A DNA stretch of 8,004 nucleotides from Alphaproteobacteria bacterium (lineage in GTDB: Bacteria > Pseudomonadota > Alphaproteobacteria > Micavibrionales > UBA2020), in NCBI GenBank assembly GCA_018971405.1, contig JAGXAX010000061.1, positions 1-8,004 on the forward strand, read 5' to 3'. Position numbers and translations under genes: made by a program. The notes beneath the pieces are model-generated. The model was not told the DNA's origin. It worked only from the letters and a program-made list of their open reading frames with translations, and searched no databases. Each line of letters starts with the position of its first letter. Position 1 is the stretch's first letter. This document shows, piece after piece, positions 1-4,687 of the stretch.

Positions 1-316
1 GAAAGGCGTGGAAAATCTGCAGGCCGATCACCGCCGTCAGCTTGACGTGCAGCCAGCCGTCCTGAAGCAGGGCGGGGTGGCCGTCGATCATCATCAGGCC
101 GAAGATCCACGCAAGAATCATCGCGGGGTTGATGATGATGCGCAGCAATCTCCGTTCCATGATCTTGAGGGTTTCGGCCAACTCCGAGCCCTTGTCCGCC
201 GTGGCGTGGTAAACGTAGAGCCGCGGCAGGTAGAGCATGCCCGCCATCCATGAAATGACGGCGATCACGTGCAGCGCCTTGATCCAGAGGTAATGGTTGA
301 TAATGAAACCGGTCAT
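1..316 (-). CDS. hemJ: Protoporphyrinogen IX oxidase HemJ (3' end cut off by the window edge)
   Basis: HemJ is an integral membrane protein of the HemJ/CopD-like family that oxidises protoporphyrinogen IX to protoporphyrin IX, the step before ferrochelatase. The 105 visible residues hold the N-terminal family signature: W11-IKALH (His16), then SWMAGMLYLPRLYVYH at 22-37, then MERRLLRIIINPAM at 53-66, and WLHVKL at 88-93. Hydrophobic stretches at about 12-30, 60-77 and 92-105 fit membrane helices. The ATG at 316 follows a strong ribosome binding site, AAGGAG, 8 nt upstream. The start overlaps the hemH stop by four bases (ATGA), so the two are translationally coupled. The family is usually around 140-150 residues, so roughly the last quarter to third lies beyond the left edge. 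In alphaproteobacteria this gene commonly follows hemE-hemH next to the origin; I believe it corresponds to RP883 of Rickettsia. Confidence 0.9.
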   Translation of the reverse strand, partial: MTGFIINHYLWIKALHVIAVISWMAGMLYLPRLYVYHATADKGSELAETLKIMERRLLRIIINPAMILAWIFGLMMIDGHPALLQDGWLHVKLTAVIGLQIFHAF

Positions 317-1329
317 GCGTCCTTCTCCTTGCAATGGCATCTTTCCGCGCAGGGTGACGGCGTGCCGCCCGCCGACACGAGGCCTTTCAGCCCGGCGATA
401 AAGCGCGGATGCGTGCCTGCGGCCGGCACGCGCAGATATGTGTCGAGGCCGAGCTCCGCCGCGCGGCGCCTGTATTCGATATCCAGCTCCACCAGAGTTT
501 CGACGTGTTCCGAGACGAATGCAAGAGGATAAACCGCGACCCCGGCTCCGTCCGCCGCCGCTTTTTGCAAAGTCTCGCCGATGGAAGGCCCGATCCATTT
601 CAGCCGCCCGACGCGGCTCTGGTAGCAGACCTGCCAGTCGAGCGCGGGTATGCCGATTTTCCGCACGATCGCCGCCGCCGTGCGCTCGACCTGCTTTTGG
701 TAAGGGTCGCCGCTTTTGACGATCTTTTCCGGCAGCCCGTGGGCGGAAAAGAGCAGGCGCATCTTTTTGCCCGTGGCTTTGCCGAGTGTTTCGAGGATCA
801 GCTCCGCCGATGCCGCCACGAACCCCGCATCGTCCGGATAACAGCAGACGGTTTTCGTTTCGACGTCTTCCAGCCCCGCGGCGGCGGCGGCGCGCCGCCA
901 GTCCTGCAGCGCGGAAAGCGTCGTCGTCGTCGAATATTGCGGGTAGAGCGGCAGCAGGACGATTTCATCGGGCCTGAAACTCGCGACCGCGCGGGCGGTC
1001 GCGAAACTCCGCGGATGCCAGTGGCGCATGGCGATGAAAACACGGCTCTGCGGATTTTCTTTTTGCAGTTCCGCTTCCAGCGCGCGCGCCTGCGCTTGCG
1101 TGTTTTCCAGCAGCGGCGACTTGCCGCCGAGCGGCGCGTAGGCCTCCTTCGCCGCGCCTTTCGAACGGGCGAGGGAGATCCACAGCGCGATCAGGAAGCG
1201 CAAGGGGTTCGGCACGGTGATGACGTTTTCATCGCGGAAAAAACTGAACAGGAACGGGCGGATGTCCTCTTCCCGCGACGGCCCGCCGAGGTTGAGCAGC
1301 ACGACCGCGCGCTTTCCGCCGCCCGCCAT
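313..1329 (-). CDS. hemH: Ferrochelatase HemH
   Basis: HemH inserts Fe2+ into protoporphyrin IX to make protohaem, the last step of the protoporphyrin-dependent pathway. The 338-residue product has the usual family length. Visible landmarks are LLNLGGP at 11-17, the PLYPQYS segment at 127-133, FSAHGLP at 194-200 with the catalytic His197, CYQSRVGRLKWIGP at 235-248, and FVSEHVETLVELDIEY at 271-286 with the acidic/His pair Glu274-His275. The C-terminal tail carries Cys327, Cys331 and Cys333, and there is a Cys162-Cys163 pair internally. This resembles ferrochelatases reported to carry a [2Fe-2S] cluster, including that of Caulobacter; cluster binding here is inferred. The ATG at 1329 shares one base with the hemE stop (TGATG), with GGGAG 11 nt upstream. 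The open frame continues upstream in a frame overlapping hemE, but family homology begins at MAGGGKRAVVLLNLGGP. Confidence 0.96.
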   Translation of the reverse strand: MAGGGKRAVVLLNLGGPSREEDIRPFLFSFFRDENVITVPNPLRFLIALWISLARSKGAAKEAYAPLGGKSPLLENTQAQARALEAELQKENPQSRVFIAMRHWHPRSFATARAVASFRPDEIVLLPLYPQYSTTTTLSALQDWRRAAAAAGLEDVETKTVCCYPDDAGFVAASAELILETLGKATGKKMRLLFSAHGLPEKIVKSGDPYQKQVERTAAAIVRKIGIPALDWQVCYQSRVGRLKWIGPSIGETLQKAAADGAGVAVYPLAFVSEHVETLVELDIEYRRRAAELGLDTYLRVPAAGTHPRFIAGLKGLVSAGGTPSPCAERCHCKEKDA

Positions 1330-2378
1330 CAGCGCCTGAACTCCCTGATCAGCCGCGCCAGCGCGGCGACGTGCGCGGGCGGCGTCTCCTTGATAACGCC
1401 ATGGCCGAGATTGAAAACAAAAGGCGCGTTTCCGGCGGCGTCGAAGATGCGTTTCGTTTCGGCCTCCAGCGTCTTCCCGCCCGCGAGCAGCGCCAGCGGG
1501 TCGAGATTGCCCTGCACGGCCGCGCGCCCCGCGGCGCAGGCGGCGACTTTCTCCAGCGGCGCGTGCTGGTCGACGCCGACGCAAGCGACGCCCGTATCGT
1601 CGATGTAATCCCGATAAAACAGCCCCGCGCCGCGCGGAAAGCCGATGACCGGAAAACCCGGATAAACCGCGTGGATTTTTTGCACGATCGCGCGGACGGG
1701 CGCGATGCACCGGCGCGCGAAATGCGCGGCGGGAACAAGCCCCGCCCAACTGTCGAACAACTGCACCGCGTCCGCGCCCGCCGCGATTTGTTTTATCAGG
1801 TAACAGGCGGTCGCCTCCGTCAGTTTCGCGACCAGCGCGTCGAGCGCGGCGGGGTTTTCGAGCGCGAATTGCCGCGCCGTCTCGAAATTGCCGCCCCTGC
1901 CCTCGATCATGTAGCAGGCGACCGTCCACGGCGCGCCCGCGAAGCCGATCAGCGCCTTGTCGCCTGCGAGTTCGTTCCGCACGCGCTTCACGGTTTCGAA
2001 TACGGGCGCGAGTTTCGCGCAGAAGCTTTCGAAATCCACCTCGTCAAGGCGCGTTTGCGGCGCAAGGCGCGGCCCCTCGCCCGCTTCAAAGGAGAGCTTC
2101 TGCCCCAGCGCGTAAGGCACGACGAGAATGTCCGAAAACAAAATCGCCGCGTCCATGCCGAAGCGCGCGACCGGCTGCAGCGTCACTTCCGCCGCCAGTT
2201 CGGGGTTGAAACAGAGATCGAGGAAGGACCCCGCCTTCTCGCGCACCGCCCTGTACTCCGGCAGATAGCGTCCCGCCTGCCGCATCAGCCAGAAAGGGAT
2301 CTCCCGCGTCGCTTCGCCGTTGAGGGCGCGCGTAAAGAGCTTTTCCGTCTCCGGTCGAATCAAAACCTTGTTCTGCAT
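1329..2378 (-). CDS. hemE: Uroporphyrinogen decarboxylase HemE
   Basis: HemE removes the four acetate carboxyl groups of uroporphyrinogen III to give coproporphyrinogen III in the cytosol. The 349-residue product matches the family length. Motifs in order are PFWLMRQAGRYLPEYR at 28-43 (substrate-binding arginines), FSDIL at 81-85 with the catalytic Asp83, GAPWTVACYMIEGRG at 148-162 with Tyr156, QLFDSWAG at 206-213, GNLDP at 290-294, and FNLGHGV at 322-328 with His326. The start is the ATG at 2378. An in-frame TTG at 2414 would add 12 residues, but homology does not need it. Neither start has a convincing ribosome binding site. It is the first gene of the hemE-hemH-hemJ operon, directly beside the candidate replication origin. 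In Caulobacter the chromosomal origin also lies against hemE. Confidence 0.96.
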   Translation of the reverse strand: MQNKVLIRPETEKLFTRALNGEATREIPFWLMRQAGRYLPEYRAVREKAGSFLDLCFNPELAAEVTLQPVARFGMDAAILFSDILVVPYALGQKLSFEAGEGPRLAPQTRLDEVDFESFCAKLAPVFETVKRVRNELAGDKALIGFAGAPWTVACYMIEGRGGNFETARQFALENPAALDALVAKLTEATACYLIKQIAAGADAVQLFDSWAGLVPAAHFARRCIAPVRAIVQKIHAVYPGFPVIGFPRGAGLFYRDYIDDTGVACVGVDQHAPLEKVAACAAGRAAVQGNLDPLALLAGGKTLEAETKRIFDAAGNAPFVFNLGHGVIKETPPAHVAALARLIREFRR

Positions 2379-2420
2379 GGGAGCGAGGATGCCAGTTTTC
2401 GCACTTCCGTACAAAGGCCT

Positions 2421-2447
2421 ATCTTCAAATATAATATATTTATAAGA
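2421..2447. other. AT-rich tract, putative DNA unwinding element
   Basis: Only three G/C bases occur in these 27, and 2427-2445 is pure A/T, in a window that is otherwise strongly GC-rich. It lies about 25 bp from the first DnaA-box-like sequence (2470-2478). This is the expected geometry for an origin unwinding element. It also supplies the likely -10 of hemE, so the base composition alone could reflect promoter function. Confidence 0.6.
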
Positions 2448-2459
2448 AGGTTTTGGCAG
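2431..2459 (-). promoter_or_regulatory. Probable sigma70-type promoter of the hemE-hemH-hemJ operon
   Basis: Read on the minus strand, CTGCCA (2459-2454, 4 of 6 matches to TTGACA) and TATTAT (2436-2431, 5 of 6 to TATAAT) are separated by 17 nt. The -10 element lies inside the 19-bp pure A/T tract. Transcription would begin near 2424, giving a leader of about 46 nt. The AT-rich stretch offers several alternative -10 boxes, so the exact position is uncertain. Confidence 0.35.
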
Positions 2460-2469
2460 GTTGTTGCGC

Positions 2470-2478
2470 TGTGGATCG
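2470..2478 (-). promoter_or_regulatory. Weak DnaA box nearest the AT-rich tract
   Basis: TGTGGATCG on the plus strand matches the reverse-strand consensus TGTGGATAA at 7 of 9 positions. It is the box closest to the AT-rich tract. Its quality alone would be unconvincing; the cluster gives it weight. Confidence 0.45.
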
Positions 2479-2503
2479 GCGGGATAAGAAATGCTCCGCC
2501 GTT

Positions 2504-2512
2504 TTAGCCACA
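2504..2512 (+). promoter_or_regulatory. DnaA box
   Basis: TTAGCCACA differs from TTATCCACA only at position 4. It is one of four 8-of-9 matches in the intergenic region. Confidence 0.55.
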
Positions 2513-2600
2513 GGCGAAAATCCGCCCCGGCCGCGGGCTTTGTGCGGAACTTTTGTATAAACCGGCTTTATCGAAGCAAAACGGCGTTTGCGCGCCGGCC

Positions 2601-2609
2601 TGTGGATAG
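2601..2609 (-). promoter_or_regulatory. DnaA box
   Basis: TGTGGATAG matches the reverse consensus TGTGGATAA at 8 of 9 positions, differing only at the last base. It lies near the middle of the candidate origin. Confidence 0.65.
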
Positions 2610-2642
2610 CGGGGACGAATCGAAGTTTTCTGTCAAACGGAC

Positions 2643-2651
2643 TTATCCCCG
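2643..2651 (+). promoter_or_regulatory. Weak DnaA box
   Basis: TTATCCCCG matches TTATCCACA at 7 of 9 positions, with the full TTATCC core intact. It faces the box at 2601-2609 with 33 bp between them. Confidence 0.45.
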
Positions 2652-2753
2652 TTTTCCTTCTCCGGAATCCGGCCTTGGGTTGTTTTTGTATGCCAGTGGC
2701 GGCAGTTGTTGGTTTTCGCGGCGGTTTCAAAAGCACGGCATTTGCCGACAGGC

Positions 2754-2774
2754 TTATCCGCACGGTTGTCCACA
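2754..2774 (+). promoter_or_regulatory. Tandem pair of DnaA boxes
   Basis: TTATCCGCA (2754-2762) and TTGTCCACA (2766-2774) each match the consensus at 8 of 9 positions. They lie on the same strand with 12 bp from start to start, a little over one helical turn. That spacing would place two DnaA molecules on nearly the same face of the helix. The second box overlaps the likely -35 of the gene starting at 2829. Confidence 0.65.
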
Positions 2775-2794
2775 GGCGCGAAAGGCGATAGGAT
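2766..2794 (+). promoter_or_regulatory. Possible promoter of the origin-proximal gene at 2829
   Basis: TTGTCC (2766-2771, 4 of 6) and TAGGAT (2789-2794, 4 of 6) are separated by 17 nt. Transcription would begin near 2801. The leader then holds AAGGGG at 2812-2817, 11 nt before the ATG. The -35 hexamer is part of the DnaA box TTGTCCACA, so DnaA binding could control this promoter. Both hexamers are mediocre. Confidence 0.35.
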
Positions 2795-2795
2795 G

Positions 2796-2817
2796 TTTTT
2801 CCTGTGACGATAAGGGG
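2796..2817 (+). repeat. 22-bp near-repeat, copy 1
   Basis: This copy begins TTTTTCCTGTG and ends with an AAGGG core. It matches 3486-3507 at 18 of 22 positions, including the first 11 bases. It lies in the leader of the gene at 2829, and its 3' end contains that gene's probable ribosome binding site. Confidence 0.4.
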
Positions 2818-2828
2818 CGCGAAGCGGT

Positions 2829-3434
2829 ATGGAAGACTGGCAGAAACTCGGCAGCGAAAAGGCGGCGCGGATTCTCGACGAAATCAATCCGCGGCTTACG
2901 CCCGTGCCGTTCCTGCAGGAGAGCACGACGGTGCGCACGCAACGCCTGTCCTTTTACAAGGACCATCTGCTGGTCGAGCTGACCGACCTTTCGACCGTGC
3001 CGGGCGCGCGTAAATACGCGCTTTACAAGCCGGGCGATGTGCACGTGCTCGACTGGACGAACCGCGTCATCTACGAGATGAACGAGAAGGCCCCCGCGCG
3101 CCTCGACGAGGAAACGGTCGTCGCTTACGTGAAGTTCTTCTTCTCCTATGTGCGCGGACGCCACGGAAGATTTTTGGTCATCGAGACGATCGACGACGTG
3201 CGCTGGCAGGTCGAGCCGCCGGCGCAGGGGCGCAAGGTGATGCAGGAGATGCTCTCCCCCGTCACGCTCGAAAGCCGGGACGCCGACGGCACCTTCAATC
3301 TTTCGGCCTTCATGGTGTTCAAGGATTCGCTGTTTAAAACCCGCATACATGTGCAGCCGGACGGGCTGGTGAGCATGTCCGAGGAAGACCTGAAAATCGA
3401 AGGCATGCCCGTCCTGCAGGACAGCGCTGCCTGA
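2829..3434 (+). CDS. Uncharacterised origin-proximal protein (201 aa)
   Basis: I do not recognise the family. The product is a soluble-looking protein of 201 residues with no signal peptide or membrane segment. It has many alternating hydrophobic strands: LLVELTDLS at 47-55, KYALYKPGDVHVLDW at 62-76, RFLVIETIDDVRWQV at 114-128 and RIHVQPDGLVSM at 172-183. This suggests a largely beta fold, with a helical N-terminus at about 1-20. Distinctive segments are YVKFFFSYVRGRHGRF at 100-115 and FMVFKDSLFKTR at 161-172. No catalytic motif stands out. Codon use looks like that of the neighbours, so it is probably a real native gene. The ATG at 2829 is preceded by AAGGGG 11 nt upstream. It is transcribed away from the candidate origin. 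It does not look like the DUF299 (RP001-type) protein found at this place in Caulobacter and Rickettsia. Confidence 0.85.
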   Translation: MEDWQKLGSEKAARILDEINPRLTPVPFLQESTTVRTQRLSFYKDHLLVELTDLSTVPGARKYALYKPGDVHVLDWTNRVIYEMNEKAPARLDEETVVAYVKFFFSYVRGRHGRFLVIETIDDVRWQVEPPAQGRKVMQEMLSPVTLESRDADGTFNLSAFMVFKDSLFKTRIHVQPDGLVSMSEEDLKIEGMPVLQDSAA

Positions 3435-3440
3435 TTTCTC

Positions 3441-3455
3441 CGCCCTGAACGGGCG
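3441..3455 (+). terminator. Weak hairpin after the origin-proximal gene
   Basis: CGCCC and GGGCG flank a 5-nt loop, TGAAC, starting 6 bp after the stop codon at 3432-3434. The downstream sequence (ATAATTTCC) is not a proper T tract, so intrinsic termination would be weak. It may only stabilise the mRNA end. Confidence 0.3.
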
Positions 3456-3466
3456 ATAATTTCCGT

Positions 3467-3481
3467 AAAAATGACATTTTT
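3467..3481. promoter_or_regulatory. 15-bp perfect palindrome AAAAATG-A-CATTTTT
   Basis: Arms AAAAATG and CATTTTT are perfectly complementary around a single A. The centre is too tight for a good RNA hairpin, so a protein-binding operator is the more natural reading. It lies in the 190-bp spacer (3435-3624) before the gene at 3625. No known regulator could be matched. Confidence 0.3.
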
Positions 3482-3485
3482 GATC

Positions 3486-3507
3486 TTTTTCCTGTGCGGA
3501 AAAGGGT
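3486..3507 (+). repeat. 22-bp near-repeat, copy 2
   Basis: Matches 2796-2817 at 18 of 22 positions. This copy is 117 bp upstream of the next start codon and does not supply its ribosome binding site. It runs into the GGTTAATTAACC palindrome. Confidence 0.35.
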
Positions 3508-3518
3508 TAATTAACCAT
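3505..3518. promoter_or_regulatory. Palindrome GGTTAATTAACC with a CtrA-like half-site
   Basis: Positions 3505-3516 form a perfect 12-bp palindrome. Positions 3511-3518 read TTAACCAT, a form of the CtrA half-site used in alphaproteobacteria. The full CtrA motif is TTAA-N7-TTAA, whereas here the two TTAA units touch, so only half-site binding can be proposed. The rest of this spacer up to 3624 is AT-richer than the genes and shows no further gene. Confidence 0.35.
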
Positions 3519-3624
3519 CTTCCGGCATGATGGAGGGGTGAGACGTCGCAATAAAAGAATAGATAAAAAAACTTAAAGCCAGCGACAACGGCGGCACTTC
3601 AGGGCGATAGGGTGGTCATAACGC

Positions 3625-4650
3625 ATGGATAACACTTCCGATCTCGAGACCGGATCTTCCACAAAAAAACCGAAAGTCGGGCGTTTTCGCGGCACCGCGG
3701 GGCGGCTGCGGCAGGGCCGGGAAAACCATTTGAGCCATCGCGCCAGCCTCGACTGGCGCTTGAACCGCGAATGCGTCTGCCTGGCGAACGCGAAAGCGAA
3801 AGCGGGCGCGACGCTGGAGAGCCTCTGCGCCGAACTGAAGCAGTCGCGCACCGGCGCCGTGCTGCTCGACGCGGCGGAAAAACGCGGCCTCGAAATTTCC
3901 TACGATGCGCAGACGCCGCAGTCGCAGTTTTATCCGCGCGGCGCGGCGGGCGCGATCGTCCTCAGCCCCGCGCATCCGCGCGGCGGGCTGCTCGGCATGC
4001 TGTGCCGCGAACTGCGCCGCGCCTGGCAATATTATCAGGGCGCCCTCGTCAACCCGATGGGCTTCGAGCCGGACGAAGCGGTGCTGGTCAACCGCGCGCA
4101 GCAGGCGGACGCCTTCATGATCGCCGTCAAGGTGGCGTGGGAGCTGAAGCTCGCCGGCCTGCCGGAAACGTGGGACTATATGTCGGGCTCGCCGGTCGCG
4201 GCGGTCACCCGCGCCTTCGAGACGCAGGCGCAGGAGGATTTCCGCTCGCTCAACAACGGCGAGGCCGCGCGCGCCGCCTACGACAGGTTCTTCGACGGCA
4301 GTTGCACCAAGGCGCACGACAAGCGCATCATCCACCAGATGCTGCTCGACGACGCGGGCTACATGAAGGCGCTGAAAAAAGACGGCCGCGCCGACATGGA
4401 GATGTTCCGCAAGCTGGGCGAACTGCCGAACGGCAACAACTACCTCGCCCTGCGCGGCAAGCGCCTGCCGACCGACCTGTGCTACGCGACGGTCGAGGAC
4501 CGCTCCAACGCCAACTTCCTGTGGTTCATCAAGTTCGAGCGCAGCTTCCAGGAAAAGGAAATGCAGATGCTGAAGGAATCGGTGCGCGTGTCGGCGGAGA
4601 TCGTCGATCTCAGCGCCTGGACGGCGCGGCATCACGTGCAGCGTCCCTGA
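3625..4650 (+). CDS. DUF6782-like putative metallopeptidase-fold protein with degenerate HExxH
   Basis: The 341-residue product resembles the putative metallopeptidase family DUF6782; this is recognition from memory, not a search. A basic N-terminal segment (about 14-40) precedes the conserved part. Key segments are RGAAGAIVLSP at 105-115, HPRGGLLGMLCRELRRAWQ at 117-135, and LVNRAQQADAFMIAVKVAWEL at 154-174. In a zinc peptidase, the helix at 124-135 would carry HExxH. Here the sequence is R128-E129-L-R-R132: the glutamate is kept, but both zinc-binding histidines are arginines. There is no signal peptide, so it is probably cytosolic. The ATG at 3625 has GGGTGG about 9 nt upstream. It follows the origin-proximal gene by 190 bp and probably has its own promoter. 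It is convergent with the Sel1 gene, with 28 bp between them. The protein is likely non-catalytic or uses a different site. Confidence 0.8.
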   Translation: MDNTSDLETGSSTKKPKVGRFRGTAGRLRQGRENHLSHRASLDWRLNRECVCLANAKAKAGATLESLCAELKQSRTGAVLLDAAEKRGLEISYDAQTPQSQFYPRGAAGAIVLSPAHPRGGLLGMLCRELRRAWQYYQGALVNPMGFEPDEAVLVNRAQQADAFMIAVKVAWELKLAGLPETWDYMSGSPVAAVTRAFETQAQEDFRSLNNGEAARAAYDRFFDGSCTKAHDKRIIHQMLLDDAGYMKALKKDGRADMEMFRKLGELPNGNNYLALRGKRLPTDLCYATVEDRSNANFLWFIKFERSFQEKEMQMLKESVRVSAEIVDLSAWTARHHVQRP

Positions 4651-4670
4651 AATTCCGCCGCCGCGCCGCT

Positions 4671-4687
4671 CCGCCGCTTTACGGCGG
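4671..4687. terminator. Possible bidirectional hairpin between convergent genes
   Basis: CCGCCG (4671-4676) and CGGCGG (4682-4687) pair around the loop CTTTA, which includes part of the Sel1 gene stop codon. There is no T tract on either side. It could slow convergent transcription from both directions, but such GC-rich inverted repeats also arise by chance here. Confidence 0.25.

Larger units (their letters stand above)
2379..2828. other. Candidate chromosomal replication origin (oriC)
   Basis: This 450-bp region holds no credible gene and separates two divergent operons. It contains a 19-bp uninterrupted A/T tract (2427-2445) at the hemE end, suitable as a DNA unwinding element. At least seven 9-mers match the DnaA box TTATCCACA at 7 or 8 positions: 2470-2478(-), 2504-2512(+), 2601-2609(-), 2643-2651(+), 2754-2762(+), 2766-2774(+) and 2805-2813(-). 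Two GANTC sites, possible targets of a CcrM-type methyltransferase, lie at 2617-2621 and 2665-2669. The second sits in the palindrome CCGGA-A-TCCGG. No TTAA occurs in the interval, so no canonical CtrA site is visible. The location beside hemE-hemH-hemJ matches the conserved origin cluster of Caulobacter and Rickettsia. Function is inferred from motif clustering and synteny; GC skew was not computed. Confidence 0.8.

Noticed and set aside
409..1608. Long plus-strand open frame antisense to hemH and hemE
   Set aside because: Arginine-rich translation typical of the opposite strand of GC-rich genes; hemH and hemE have full family motifs on the minus strand.
1330..1929. Upstream extension of the hemH reading frame into hemE
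   Set aside because: The extension is in another frame of hemE, is arginine-rich low-complexity and has no ferrochelatase homology; the ATG at 1329 overlaps the hemE stop as expected for coupled genes.
2440..2763. Minus-strand open frame within the candidate origin
   Set aside because: Basic, low-information translation with no ribosome binding site or homology; likely chance.
2491..2982. Plus-strand open frame of 163 codons through the candidate origin
   Set aside because: No recognisable domain, a composition rich in Arg and Cys, and it runs into the 2829 gene in another frame; the DnaA boxes and AT tract explain the region better.
3616..4635. Minus-strand open frame antisense to the DUF6782-like gene
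   Set aside because: Composed mainly of Arg, Ala, Gln and His repeats, as seen for mirror frames of GC-rich genes; the plus-strand product has coherent conserved segments.
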